From Paraspadella gotoi (lineage: Eukaryota > Chaetognatha), in contig CM119269.1 of assembly GCA_051294375.1 (NCBI GenBank), positions 17,594,265 through 17,658,264 on the forward strand: 64,000 nucleotides of DNA, read 5' to 3'. The first letter of the stretch is position 1; every line of letters starts with the position of its first letter. The notes under the pieces are model-generated. The model saw only the letters and a program-made list of their open reading frames with translations. It did not search any database and had not been told where the DNA came from. The position numbers and the translations under genes were made by a program. Below are positions 37,145-49,305 of this stretch, one piece after another.

Positions 37145-40100
37145 TCAAGAGAGATCGTCCAAGAGTTTGTCGCGCTCTGTCTCCTTCGGGTCTTGACTCT
37201 GTCTCGCTCTGAATTTGTAGAGCGAAGTGACGACGACGGCGAGGATGATGAGACCCGAGCCGAGACCTTCGCTCCAGTGAAGAACCTTAAGGCGGAATAG
37301 TAAGGCTGAGGCGGGGGAGGCACAGAGGATGATCAAAATGGAGGACGGCGGGAAAATGACTCGCAGAATCATCACTCTCTCTACGTACGTACTCGAGTTT
37401 TTTTTTCTCTTTTTTTCATATGGATTTTATTAAATGTATTTAAAAAAAAATCTCTATAAGTCGCAATGCAAGATAAAAGCTAAAAGGGAGTTTCAGCCTA
37501 CTTTTGCACCAATTTATTGATCTCAGAGACAACTCCTTTACCCAATATTATCAATTATGCAGCCATTTGGTACTCAGAAGGTTCAGTTACAATGTGAAGG
37601 ACCGTCATTTCCCTGTGAGAAGATTAACAAGGTTCAATCATTAACAAAATAGAAAAAAATATGAAAAAAAGTGTGACAAATTTTTTTACTGTATGTTTTC
37701 GAAATTATGGTACTGTCACAAAATGGTTTAAAAAACGCATTTTTAATACATATTCTGTTAGAGCAGACCAAGCCCTTACCTCTACATATTTTTTTGCGAC
37801 AATTTTGAATCAGGGCTTGTTCATAATCAATTAATATATCAGAAATTTGGACTGACAAACAGATTTTTACTTTTTATCAAATATTTTACTTTTTTGCACT
37901 GATGTCTTTGTTATGAGAAAAAAAACGAAAATGGAAGGTAGTAGTAGTAAATCTATGTTGGTGTGATCATTCATGATAAATTTGAATAAAAAATATGCAT
38001 AACTTTGATGATAGGACATTTTTCTTTAATAAAAAAAATTGAATTTCCAGTTTTTCGAAAGTATTATTTTTTGCGTTCATAATTATAATTAAAGAAAACG
38101 CGTAAACATTTTGCATTTCTAAAAACATCAGATTGGAGGTAATCAATTTGCGCAAAATCTGATGTTTTTTATTTTTTGATATTTTTATTTTTTATGCAAA
38201 AACATAATTATGAATGAGCCTTGGTCAAATCAATTTTTTTTATCATTTTTTCATATAAGCCTGACTTTTTTGCCCTGATATCTTTTCTACAAAAAGACCT
38301 ATGGATTTGGAGGGTAGTAGCCATAAATCTATATTTTTATGATAATCATGATTAATTTGGAATAAAAATATATACAACTTTGAAGACAGGGCATTTTTAT
38401 TTATTAAAATAATTGAATTTTTTTAGTTGAAAAAAAGCAGAATTTTTTTGTTCATAATTAAGAATAAAGAAACGAGCAAACATTTTTATATTCTAAAAAC
38501 ATCAGATTGGAGATAATTATTTTTGGCCAAATCTGATGTTTTTCATTTTTTTTAAATTTTCATTTTTTATGCAAAAATATAATTATCATGATCATTGGTC
38601 AAACCAATTTTTTAAATCTTTTTCTTATACAAGACTGACTTTCTTTAACTGATGTCTTTTCATTAAACAGGTTGAGCAAACAATGTCGGATCTGCTTACG
38701 ATAATTAAGTGGCATAATTTGGTCAATTGGCATAATTTGGTCAACTGACATAATTTTGTCAGCTGCATAATTTGGTCAACTGACAAAATTTAGTCAACTG
38801 ACATAATTTGTCAACTGAAATAATTTAGTCAACTGACTTAATTTGTTTAACTGACATAATTTGGTTAACTGACATAATTTGTTCAAACTGACATAATTTG
38901 GTCAACTGACATAATTTGGTCAACTGACTTAATTGGGTTAAAGACATAATTTGGTCAACTGACATAATTTGCTCAACTAACATAATTTGGTCAACTGACA
39001 TAATTTGATTAACTGACATAATTTGTTCAACTGACATAATTTGGTCAACTGACATAATTTGGTCAATTAACATGATTTGGTCAACCGGCATAATTTGGTC
39101 AACTGGCATAATTTTATCCACTGGCATAATTTGGTCAACTGGCATAATTTTATCAACTGGCATAATTTGGTCAACTTGCAGAATTTAGTCAACTGGCATA
39201 ATTTGGTCAACTGGCAAATTTGGTCAACTTGCAGAATTTGGTCAACTGGCAATTTCTATCAATTGGCATAATTTGGTCATTAAATCTATCAATCAATCAA
39301 TCAATCAGAGAGAGATTGAGAGAAACTTTAAAAAAATCAAATACATGTATTTTTTTGGTTTTCTAATTTGAACTCTTTTCCACTCCTACGAGTCCATCAA
39401 AAAAATTATATCCAGCTTTATCACATACTCACATACTCATGCGTTAGATTTCTTAAAAGTTTTCCAAATGCTCCGTTATAAAAAGATAAAAATGCAATAA
39501 TCTCATTTGCATATTGCAGTAAAAAGAAATAATCTTTAAAAAAAATATACATAATATATAATTTTTCTTTCAGGTTTAAAACGCTTATAACTATATGTGT
39601 GTTTATTTATGGATTTCAAAGCGTATTAAGAAAGACTTATTTTTTTTAACAAAAAAAAATGAATTTGAAAAAAAAATACCTTGTCAAAGTGAAAAAAAGA
39701 TAGATGTGAAAACAGAATCCCAGCCAGAAATTCAGAAATTGACAAAAATTGATCGAAATAACTTTTTACACAATGGCAAAGTTTAGTTCCAATAATATTT
39801 ATGGGTAATAGATTTTTAAATTATTCACTGTATTTTACTGTATCTCGATAGCCTGTAACAATTTTGCATAGATTTTTTAGGATAACTTCTGTAAAGCCTC
39901 AGGGAATAAAAAAAAATATTCAGATGGGATAAAATCAATAATATTTTTTTTCGCCTCGGTGGAACTCTCTTTCAGCTTTTAGCTTGCATTGCGTCATAAC
40001 CCCCTTCACAGATAGAAATTAATCTTCGCTCCAAATCACCTCTCCGAAGAAGATAAAGGAATAAAGGGATGTTGCAGGAATGGTCGCAGTGTAGAAAACG

Positions 40101-42694
40101 TTTCCCAAGACGCCCGTCAACCCGGGCATGAAGGCTTCGTACTCTTGGCATCTTAAGTAAAACGATCAATACCCTTGATGCTGAAGTTTTTGATGGATGG
40201 ATATCTATTTACTCTAATTAATTCATTATTTATTGTTTAATTTTCATTAACAAATTTACATATCAAGTAGGTATGATGACACTGGCTAGGAGAACAACAA
40301 AATATAATGTCCTGTGGCGGTATAATCACACCGACTCACATCCACCATCGTTCAGCCAATCCCATTGGCTCAGAGGGAGAATGCACCATCCCAGGCTCCA
40401 TCCACAGTTCTAACGACTTCCGTCTGCATTGGTAAAGAGGGACCGTCAGAGGGTAACCGCGCCAGTGACAGGAGGCGTCACTGAGGGTCGGAAGCTCCCA
40501 AAGCCAACGGTGAGATGCCCCATCCTAATGGGCTGTTGCCATAGTCCAATGTTTAATGTTCAATAATATTTAGTCGCTATGATATAAAACGTCGTATTTA
40601 AATTTCTGCTTCAATTAAAGTTTATTTGCCGACGAAACACAAGCAGACGCTCCACCTGTAAATTGATGTGATGCGGACGAGATTGAGAATCGGACCGCAA
40701 GAAACGGCCGTCGCCGCGCCCACCCACGTCACATCCGGCGAAAAGTCCCACTCATGGGCGAAGACGAAAAACGAGATGGAAATGGCGCCCGTGACGCACG
40801 TGCGGACGGCGAGGTAGCAGCACCTGCGGAAAAGCGTGAAAGATCGTTTGATTGGTGGATGATTATGATATGTCCAGTAGGGTGGAGCGATGAAAAAATT
40901 GAACAAAAATTTTTTTACTGCATTTATATATGTAATTAACGAATTTATTTTCAAAATAACGTTTTTTATTTTTAAGAACAGATTCGGATTCGCCATAAAG
41001 AAATTATTAAAACGTTTTAGCATATGTATCCTACACAGAATGGAAAAAAATCATGAATTTTAACCTCTTTTCTGTTTTTAATGCTGAAGCCGGAATAATT
41101 TTTATTATTATTATTTTATATTTTTGACCTAACTTTTTATGAGGAATTTGAATCTTTAAAAAAATTAAAAATAAAAATTAATTTTAAATTTTATTATTTT
41201 TTTATGATATTATTGTGTTAATTTCTCTCTTTTTGATATTATTATAAAAATAATAATATGAATAAAATAAGAACAAAATATTTTTTTATTTATTAATCTT
41301 ACAACAGCATGATTTTTTACGTATGTAACATTTCGTGATAGTATATTTATGCAACCGTAAAATTAAGGCAAAATTTTACATACTATACATTTTAAATTTA
41401 ACTAAGTTTTGATTGGTTATAACTACGTAGAACATTAAAAGGTAAAAAAAATCTAAAGTTGATTGACAAATATGATGAGTTCATTGGGGCCTAAAAATTC
41501 GGGCTATAAAATGAGCCATAATTTAAGTATCTAGGGTGAAGGGACTCTGAGATATCGCCACAGGACATGTTACAATTGAGAAAAATCGTACTGTATATCA
41601 CGTCTAATTATCCTTGTTTTTTCACTCAAATAAATTTTTGTTTCTCGAGAGCTCCACGATTAAGTTCAGTGAATGATAGACCGACCAGTGAATGTGACTG
41701 TAGGCGCCGAGTATGAAGAGAACGAACATCCCCGAAACGCCGAGAAGGAGAGCGAAGATGTAGGCCTGAGGAGGAACGACCATGTGGGTCGTCGACTAGA
41801 AAGGGGGGGGAATTTAAATGGAGGGCATCGGATAATTGTATAATATTATAATATACAATAAAATTATCTAACTTGCTTGCTGACTTTGGATATTGTAGGT
41901 AAATGAATAATTTTTACGTATATCGTATATAATTTATATAATGTGAATGTCAATTTCTACTTTTCTCCTTTCCTTCTCTCCTTTCCTCCTCCCTTCCTCC
42001 TCTCCTCCTCCTCCATCAACCGTCCTTCAACCCTTTCCTTCTCCATCGAACCTCGAACAAAAAAGTGGGCCTGGTGATGAGCACGACGCCGAGAACGGCG
42101 ACGACGACGCAGACGACGTCGACGACGACGACGCACTTCCGCTGCAGCAGAGCCGCTACGAACGGAGCCGCAAGGACGCCGCAGACTTCCAGCGCCGCCA
42201 GGTCTCCGAGGGGCATGACGCGGCTTAGATTAGTAAGTCTTACTTAACCAATCGGATCAAATAATCAATCAATCAAACCATTAAATTCAAACAAAACAAA
42301 CAAATCAATAAATACATATTATTCATAAGGCCAATTTATCCTCGATTGGTTTGTTTAAACCTTTTTTTTTTTAACGCCGTTGACCCACCTACTAGGTGTC
42401 CCGCCAGCCTCACCTGCAGTAGGTATAGGGAATGAGCTGACCCGAGATGATGAGACCCAAAAGGGCGAAGGCCAACCCTTCCTTCCAAGTCCTCACGTTC
42501 CACTCTTTCCACACGAGAGGCAGACAGGGCAGGAAGGCGACGATCTCCCCGCCCCACATAAGCAGGTAAGTCTGCGAAAGGGTGAGTCCCGTCGCCGCGC
42601 GCATCAGCGGTCCCACGATCGCCCAGAGAGCCACGTGGCACGCGTTGAGGACCACGCCCTGCCAGAGACGGTTTCCGGAGGCGGACATTGTCAT
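37145..42694 (-). CDS. EamA/DMT-superfamily multi-pass transporter, SLC35G-like
   Basis: Multi-pass membrane protein of about 330 residues. Exons: 42,414-42,694 (ATG at 42,694 or 42,688), 42,052-42,223, about 41,690-41,795, 40,656-40,823 and 37,145-37,376. Hydrophobic helices include VVLNACHVALWAIVGPLM, TYLLMWGGEIVAFLPCLPLV, EGLAFALLGLIISGQLIPY, VVAVLGVVLITRPTFLF, AYIFALLLGVSGMFVLFIL and GSGLIILAVVVTSLY. MPLGDLAALEVCGVLAAPFV followed by GVVLITRP is the typical end of the first EamA repeat. The tail is hydrophilic (RARQSQDPKETERDKLLDDL). The donor of exon 3 and the acceptor of exon 5 are uncertain: the latter sits in an AGAGAG run, and exon 3 joins exon 4 out of phase at the best donor I see. 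The 3.3 kb intron before the last exon is unusually long here; the last exon could belong to a separate gene, but its helix completes the fold. Confidence 0.6.
37905..38655. repeat. Two diverged ~374-bp tandem units with a conserved hairpin
   Basis: Two units offset by about 374 bases share GGTAGTAG…TAAATCTAT…, TAATTGAATTT and ATGCAAAAA…ATAATTAT. Each holds a perfect 12-bp inverted repeat, AAACATCAGATT … AATCTGATGTTT, at 38,123 and 38,497. A partial third copy may precede at about 37,860. The 18-bp minisatellite follows directly. Confidence 0.8.
38690..39290. repeat. 18-bp minisatellite
   Basis: About thirty imperfect units of ACATAATTTGGTCAACTG. The unit is a multiple of three, so long frames stay open on both strands (minus: MPVDQI repeats; plus: NLVNWH repeats). 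There is no start context, splice site or flanking domain, so the reading frames are by-products. It lies in the modelled intron of the EamA gene. Confidence 0.9.
40260..40560. other. GC-rich island with palindromic CCAAT pair inside the EamA gene intron
   Basis: About 300 bases of balanced composition inside very AT-rich intron DNA. It contains AGCCAATCCCATTGGCT (40,354-40,370), a perfect inverted pair of CCAAT boxes. There is no open frame that resembles a protein. It could be an enhancer, a non-coding exon or an old mobile element. Confidence 0.35.
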
Positions 42695-43628
42695 TTCGTT
42701 GGGAGGGGAATTTGGGGATGGAGAAATCGTTCGTGTTGCGTTCGGAAGTGTGTCGAACTTCGCGGGGTGAAGATTGGAGAAAATTTTAAAAATTCGAAAA
42801 ATAAACAAAAATTCATTTATTTCTCTTTTTAAGTTAATTTTGGTTTTATTTTTTATTTCAAAACGTTCTTGCAGAACTACGATCTTTATTGAAGTGAATA
42901 TATCTGGTTAATTTATGCCACTTTATATTAACGGATTTGTTTATCGCATTATTTATTTTCGGAGCACCGGATAAACCAATTCGTCTCGATGCTGCGTGAG
43001 AGAATTCAAGAAAGGCGCAGGTTTTTTAGGTGAAACGAATCGATTTTTTGTTCTACTGTGATTATAATGAGGAGAGCTCGACTGGCTGCGTGCTTGGGTG
43101 TACGATTATGCGTGTGGATAATTTCATGCATCTCAGCGTTTCGGCGTTACCTTTATTGAACTCATGCCATGGCGATAGAACTTTGATTCTAACTTTTATT
43201 GTGTTTTTAAAAAAATATCTTTCAATTTTTCAAAACTATTTTTTTTTTACTTCGTTACTTAAAATAAATTAGAATTGCATTGAAAAACTGCACTTATCGC
43301 CTTAAATCTAAAAAAAAAGTGTAAAAAGAGTTTTTTTTTATTACTATTAAACTCATAACGAAAAGTAAACAATCTAAAATTAAATCCGAAGAAAACTTCT
43401 CAGCGCTTTTGGAATTGAGAACGATATTGCAAATATTGAAAAATTAAAAAGACAAAATAATTTTGGTGTTCAATTTGTGATGTGTTTTTCAGAGACATCA
43501 TTTTTCAGAAATACAGAGACTAGTATAAAACCCAACAAAAAAATAACAAGAAAAGTAAAGCTTCAGAACATAAACGCAATCTCCGAAAAATTAATGCTCC
43601 TTAAGAATCTGGAATGTGTCTTCAAGAG

Positions 43629-46600
43629 TCAAACAATGGATCCGGGCCATGAAACGATTGTTAGCGAAACGTTGGAAGTTCCTCGAGCCTACACAGAGGG
43701 GAGGGGGAAGCAGAGATAATAAATTTAATAAAGATCAATAATTATTTAAACAATAACAAAAAAAGTAAATAAAAAAATCTATACTTTAAAACGAGCTATT
43801 TAACAAATGATTATCAAATGTTAACTCGGAGCGTTAAAACGATTTCCTCGCTTACCCTGGGTCTTCCCTTGAGCAGCCGAACGGCGGTGGAGTGGCGAAC
43901 TGAAGAGAGGCTGAAGGAGTCGACGGCAACGACGACGTCGCCGCTGCGGAGTCGCCCGTCGACGCCAGCGGGGGAACCCGGCACCACCGACTTGACGAAG
44001 ATAGACTGTGGAATGTGGATGGGCGAGAAGGCCGAAGGTGGGGGAGCGTTTTATTTGTCGTTAATTTTTTCTTTTTTTCTTTTTTTCGCTCATTCCATTG
44101 TTTATAAAAAAATAAATTTCACTCCGAGTACACTTAAAATATTTAAATAATTATAAAAAAACCTGGGACAAAAGGCAGCCCGAGTCTATCCCTCCCACGA
44201 TGGAAAATCCGAGGCTTCCATTCGGAGATCTTTTGATCGTGATAGTTTTCAGCGGTTCCACCTGAAAAATTCATTGATTTATAGATTACTGATACTGGAA
44301 ATGGCATTGATGAGATATCTGTCGAAAGTTTCTAAAATGAATATTAAAAATACTACATATACAATACATATAGTATGAAAATTAAAAATACTTCCTGTTA
44401 TTTCATTACCGCATAAAATTATTTACTAACCGATTGCTTGTAAAATGTACCGATTGATTGATTGATTGCTGGATTGATAAATCCACAATTGGCTCACCAA
44501 CGAGGGAAGTCGGAGCCAATAATCCCAGGTGGGGACGAAGGAGCGAAGTCGCGATTCCTCAAAGGAAGAGACGGAGGAGGAAAAAGATGAAGAGGAGGAG
44601 GAGATGAGGTGGAGGGTCAGAGAAGACGACGCTGCCGCGGATTTGAGAATGTCCACGGATTCCGAGTGAGACACTCCTGGCGGAGATTGGCGAGATGGGG
44701 TTAGAGGAAGATGGGGGTAGGATGTTGGATGTTGGAGGAATATGGGGGTAGGATGTTGGAAGTAAGAGGAGGAAAAAGGAGGTAGTGGGAGAGGAACGAG
44801 GAAAAATAAGAATTTGAAAATATATTTGATCATTTTAGTTTTAAAATATAATAATAAACGAATAAGTTTGACCTTCTCCGAGTCTCCCGAGCCAGCTTCC
44901 GGTTCCCACCTTAACTCACCCAACAACGAAACTCCGTTAACCCGCGTCAAAACGTCGCCGGGTTTGACGCCCCCGTTTTTCTCGGCGACGCCGCCCGGCG
45001 TCAACTTGGAGACGTAGATGGGAACATCGTGGCCGCGGGAGGGCGTCGAGGATTTCCTGAGAACGATGAAGATGTTATAAATACTGAAACAAAAACCGGA
45101 AATTTTAAGGAGTTGAATTTTCGTGGACGTATTTCCCGTATATCACACATTGTACACAAGTATGAAGCATATGCACAACAAGCACTTATTTGTTGATCAC
45201 TTATTTGTAAAATAACCAAGTATTACACGACTTATTTCGTATTGACTTTTTAAAAAAAACCTGTGACTCCTCTTCCTTCCTTCCTTTTCTCCCGCGTCGT
45301 TACGAAACGACGACGACGACGACGACGACGACGCTTTTCCTCCGGCGACAGAAAATCCCAAAGACTCGTCGATCGGTTTCTTGATGTGGACGACGAATTC
45401 GGCCGCGGATCTGACGTTTAATTTATTTTAAAATGTATTTTAATTTCAATAGCTCAGACTTTCTTTCTAGTGTGTCCCAATGACCCAATCATTGACCCAA
45501 CTCACTTAAACCCAACGCCTCGTCTCCTCACCTGACGGACGGATTCCTCGACGCCTTCAAACGATCGTCCCTTCGCATCCTCCACGTACGAGTTCGAGTC
45601 TCTCGTCGTCCGGACGAACCTTCTCCCTCCTCTCCTCTCTCCCTTCCTCCATTTCCCTCCCCGCTTCCTCTTCCTCCTCCTCCTCCTCCTCCTCCTCCTC
45701 CGAGAAAGGAAGAGACGCTTGCTCCGATTTCGTCGTCGGCTTTGGGCGGCGGCAACGCGACGCTTCGGCCGCAGTTGACGAGCACCGTCTCCACGCCAAC
45801 TTCCTCGTCCGCCTCCCTTCCCCCTTCTTCGCTTCCTCTTATTTTGCCGTCGACTTCTTCGTCGTTTTCCTCGTCGTCGTCGTCGTCATCGTCGACCGGA
45901 AGTCGCGCGACGATGAATTCGACGACGACTGAGTCTTGGATGAGTTGGACAGCCTGAGTTGTGGGGCGGGGTTAATAAACGAGACTGAGAGAGAGTCTTG
46001 ATTGAAAGCTTGCAGGGACCTGCTATGTCATTATCTTGTAAGAGTGATGGAGGCCTTAAACCACCAAAGCCTGTCCAAAGTCAGGGGCAAGATAGCTTAT
46101 TTATTAAATGAATGGATACTTTTTATATTGGTTGTACCAATTTCATAGCATGAGCATTGAGCAAAGAAGACGACGCTGAAGAAAACGATTTACAAAGTAC
46201 AGAAAGAAAAAAATAATCTATCGGAAAAAAAATATTAACCTTTAGCTGATCGATTTTTCCCACATCGACGCCATTGATCTCCAGGATTCTGTCTTCAGCC
46301 TTGAGTCTTCCATCTTCCGCGGCCAACCCACCTTCAATGAGCTCGTCCACGTAGAGACCTGGAAAATCAAAGGTTCAATGTTGGTCTGCTCTTCTTAGTT
46401 CGACACGAACGAAAACTTCTTTCCTTAGAATACAGTTTCATAGAATGACACAACCTGCCCCAGCGCCCTCACCTACTCCAGCGCCCATCCTCCTTCTCGT
46501 AGTCAACTTGATCCCAAAACTTCGCCCCTCCGCCTTCTCCAACTCCACCTTCAACGTCTCTTCGCGCGCCGTCAATTTCCCGCATTCTTCCGTCGCTTCG

Positions 46601-46812
46601 CGGTAGACGGCGAGTCGGAGCTGAAAGAACCAATGGGAGAAAAGAAATGAAGGAACCAATCAACGAACGAGTTTTTTTTTCTCTTTTTTTTTCACCTTCG
46701 ACTTCGCCTCAGATTCTCTGAGGATAAATTCCACGCATCGTTTGTGATTCATCACCGTCAAATCTTTCCCGTTGACGTCGAGTATCTGAAAATCACGTCA
46801 ACACCTGTTGTC

Positions 46813-46862
<50 letters not shown>

Positions 46863-48162
46863 CTGGTCATTCGGCCGAAGCCTGCCGTCACTTCCGACAG
46901 CACCACCTGCGAAAACTTCCTGAACGATGAGATAGATGAGGGGCGTGTCTGCGCCACCTATCAACGCCATCCCGAGATCGTAGCCACTGCCTGTCAAGAA
47001 TAATTTAAAAGTAACGAGAATTTTAAAAGTTAATTCTTTTTAAATATAATTAACCTGGAGTTGATATTTCAATGTTAGAAACGACTCCATTTCCAATTGT
47101 CTCCGAAATAACGTTCGAATTCTAAAAAAAAAAAATAATCTAATAATATTGCGAAATTGATTAAGAATTAATGATTTAAAACCAACTTGGTAAAATAGGC
47201 ATTCGGCGACGTGTCCCTGTAAAAAGGCCCGTGGCCCCGTGAACCCGCATCCAAGGTTAGCTCGAGCGCATCCGACCGGAGCGCCGAGGCAGCGGTTGGC
47301 CAGGTGCGCCTCCAATTCGCATCTGAAGACGAGACTTTTTATGAAAAAACTGAGACGAAAACAAAAGACAATCGAAAAATAATTGAAGAAGAACCTTTGC
47401 AATCTCTGGTCGCAAAATTCCCTGTTGGGGCAGACGACGAGAAGTTTGTCCAAGAGTTTGTTAACCAAAATAGAAGACGCGGAGAGTTCTTTGAAGGTCA
47501 AGGAATTTCGATCGGTCGGGCAGAATCTGGGGGAAAAACAAATAAAATAATTTTAAAAATTAAAAAGAAGAAACAAACAAAGTGAATCGGCTTTAAATAA
47601 ATAGAATTTAGTTTTAAATAAATCGAAGCATTCTTTATTAATTTATCCGTATGCAAAAAAGTCATAATCATTCGTTGAAATTTAACAACATACCTTCAAC
47701 ATACATCAATACCTTTTGAAAACGCAAATGCGACTTTATGCACGGATAACAAAACGTGTGTCCGCAAATTGTGTCAAGGGATAAACTAATGATAAAAAAC
47801 GATGAAAGTGAGGCGACTAAAATGAATTTTCTTCGTAAAAATTTGTATGAGAGCAACGTCGAAAACTAACCGAGTGTTTGTAGACAAATTTGACAGTTGA
47901 GGTCTTCGTCCACGAAGTCCGCGTAGTCGAAGAGGTGCGCTCCGGTCTTCTCGTGGAAATTGGCCGCAGCGAAGGCAGAGGACGGACTCCTCTACGAGAG
48001 GCGTCGCGAGGAGGTGGGTTCGTCCCGAGGGGAGGAGGTGGTGGGGGAGATGGAGGATCGTCTATTGAAGGAGCGTTGGAAGAACGAGAGGGGGAGTGAC
48101 GACGAGCGATCCGATGCGGCGGTCGGTGGTCCGACTAATGGTAATGGTGGAAAGGGAGAGAG

Positions 48163-48250
<88 letters not shown>

Positions 48251-48331
48251 CAAAACAAATTACCAAGCTCGAAGTAGTTATTCTTTGTCACCTGTTGATG
48301 GAGGAACTTTGACGTGAGCTGCTGCGTTCAT
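43629..48331 (-). CDS. Lnx: LNX-like E3 ubiquitin ligase (RING, TRAF-type zinc finger, four PDZ domains)
   Basis: Seventeen exons with GT-AG junctions: 48,292-48,331; 47,871-48,134; 47,713-47,785; 47,395-47,526; 47,187-47,322; 47,055-47,121; 46,863-46,990; 46,696-46,785; 46,473-46,620; 46,240-46,358; 45,532-45,953; 45,261-45,410; 44,920-45,083; 44,498-44,676; 44,163-44,261; 43,856-44,005; 43,629-43,688. They sum to about 806 codons. The RING is split over exons 2-4 ([33 protein letters not shown]), then [18 protein letters not shown] and Cys/His pairs of a TRAF-type finger. PDZ1 carries [13 protein letters not shown]2 [11 protein letters not shown]3 SLGFSVAGG and PDZ4 SLGFSIVGG. The end, [11 protein letters not shown], fits the LNX family. 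The known family role is ubiquitination of Numb and other PDZ partners. The linker between the finger and PDZ1 is short and I see no NPxY motif. The frame breaks and is restored within exons 2 and 3 (see findings). Confidence 0.85.
46819..46860. repeat. (CT)n filling an LNX intron
   Basis: Forms most of the 77-base intron 46,786-46,862, directly next to its splice donor. Confidence 0.95.
48160..48248. repeat. (GA)n in LNX intron 1
   Basis: On the transcribed strand this is an ~85-base pyrimidine tract ending about 25 bases before the exon 2 acceptor at 48,134, so it may act as an extended polypyrimidine tract. Confidence 0.95.
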
Positions 48332-48584
48332 GATTAAGACTTAGACTCCATGATAAATAACCGCTTTCCACGTTTTTAATCTAGTTAATTTCCACCTGCT
48401 GCGACACTCTGCTGAGACAACTTTGGTTCTGAAAGCAGACGGAATAACAATTGCTCACTCCGTCCCCGGTTCTCTCTCGCACTCGCTCTCGCCCTCGCCC
48501 TCGCTCTATACAGATTAAGAAGGAAAGGTCCCAACCAGTTCTCCAACTGACCTTTTGTTTAAAATTCTTTTCGTTTTTCCTTAT

Positions 48585-48944
48585 TAACCCGACACCTACT
48601 GTCAATGATCTTAACTACGATTTTCGTCGAACTTTTTGCGGTTTTCTCAAAAATTCTCAAAAATTCCCTTACTCTTCCGCCTCCGATAAAAATAGCATGG
48701 AGTTATCCTCCAAGGTTCTTTTTCTCCGACCACGTCCATGACCCGCGCGACCGAGAATAACATAAGCTTGACAAAAAGCTACGAATATTTATGAAGAATA
48801 ATCGGAACATTCTGCGTACGAATTTCGTTTTTCTTCATGCACAACTTGTTTTAATTTTAGACAAAAAGGTAAAAATAAATTTTTTTTTATGGAATTGGTA
48901 CAGACAAAATAAAGTTATACATCAATTGAATAAATAGTTTAAGA
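48585..48944 (+). repeat. Gap-flanking duplicate, left
   Basis: From CCCGACACCTACTGTCAATG to the N gap this repeats at 48,970-49,305 in the same orientation with small indels. It looks like the same contig end placed on both sides of a scaffold gap. Confidence 0.85.
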
Positions 48945-48969
48945 NNNNNNNNNNNNNNNNNNNNNNNNN
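48945..48969. other. Assembly gap (25 N)
   Basis: Twenty-five N, the same length as the gap at 20,599, flanked by two copies of one ~340-bp sequence. Confidence 0.98.
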
Positions 48970-49305
48970 CCCGACATCTACTGTCAATAATCTTAACTAC
49001 GATTTTCGTCGAACTTTTGCGGTTTTCTCAAAAATTCATAACTCTTCCGCCTCCGATAAAAAATAGCATGGAGTTATCCTCCAAGGTTCTTTTTCTCCGA
49101 CCACGTCATGACACGGCGACCGAGATAACATAGCTTGACAAAAAGCTACGAATATTTATGAAGAATAATCGAACATTCTGCGTAAGAATTTCGTTTTTCT
49201 TCATGCACAACTGTGTTTTAATTTTAGACAAAAAGGTAAAAAATAATTTTTTTATGGAATTGGTACAAGCAAAATAAAGTTATACATCAATTGAATAAAT
49301 AGTTT
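48970..49305 (+). repeat. Gap-flanking duplicate, right
   Basis: Starts CCCGACATCTACTGTCAATA directly after the gap and matches 48,585-48,944, then continues into unique AT-rich DNA. Confidence 0.85.

Noticed and set aside
38690-39290. CRISPR-like array
   Set aside because: Units are contiguous 18-mers without spacers in an animal genome; it is a minisatellite.
43477-43719. Plus-strand 80-residue frame
   Set aside because: Overlaps the last LNX exon on the opposite strand and shows no domain.
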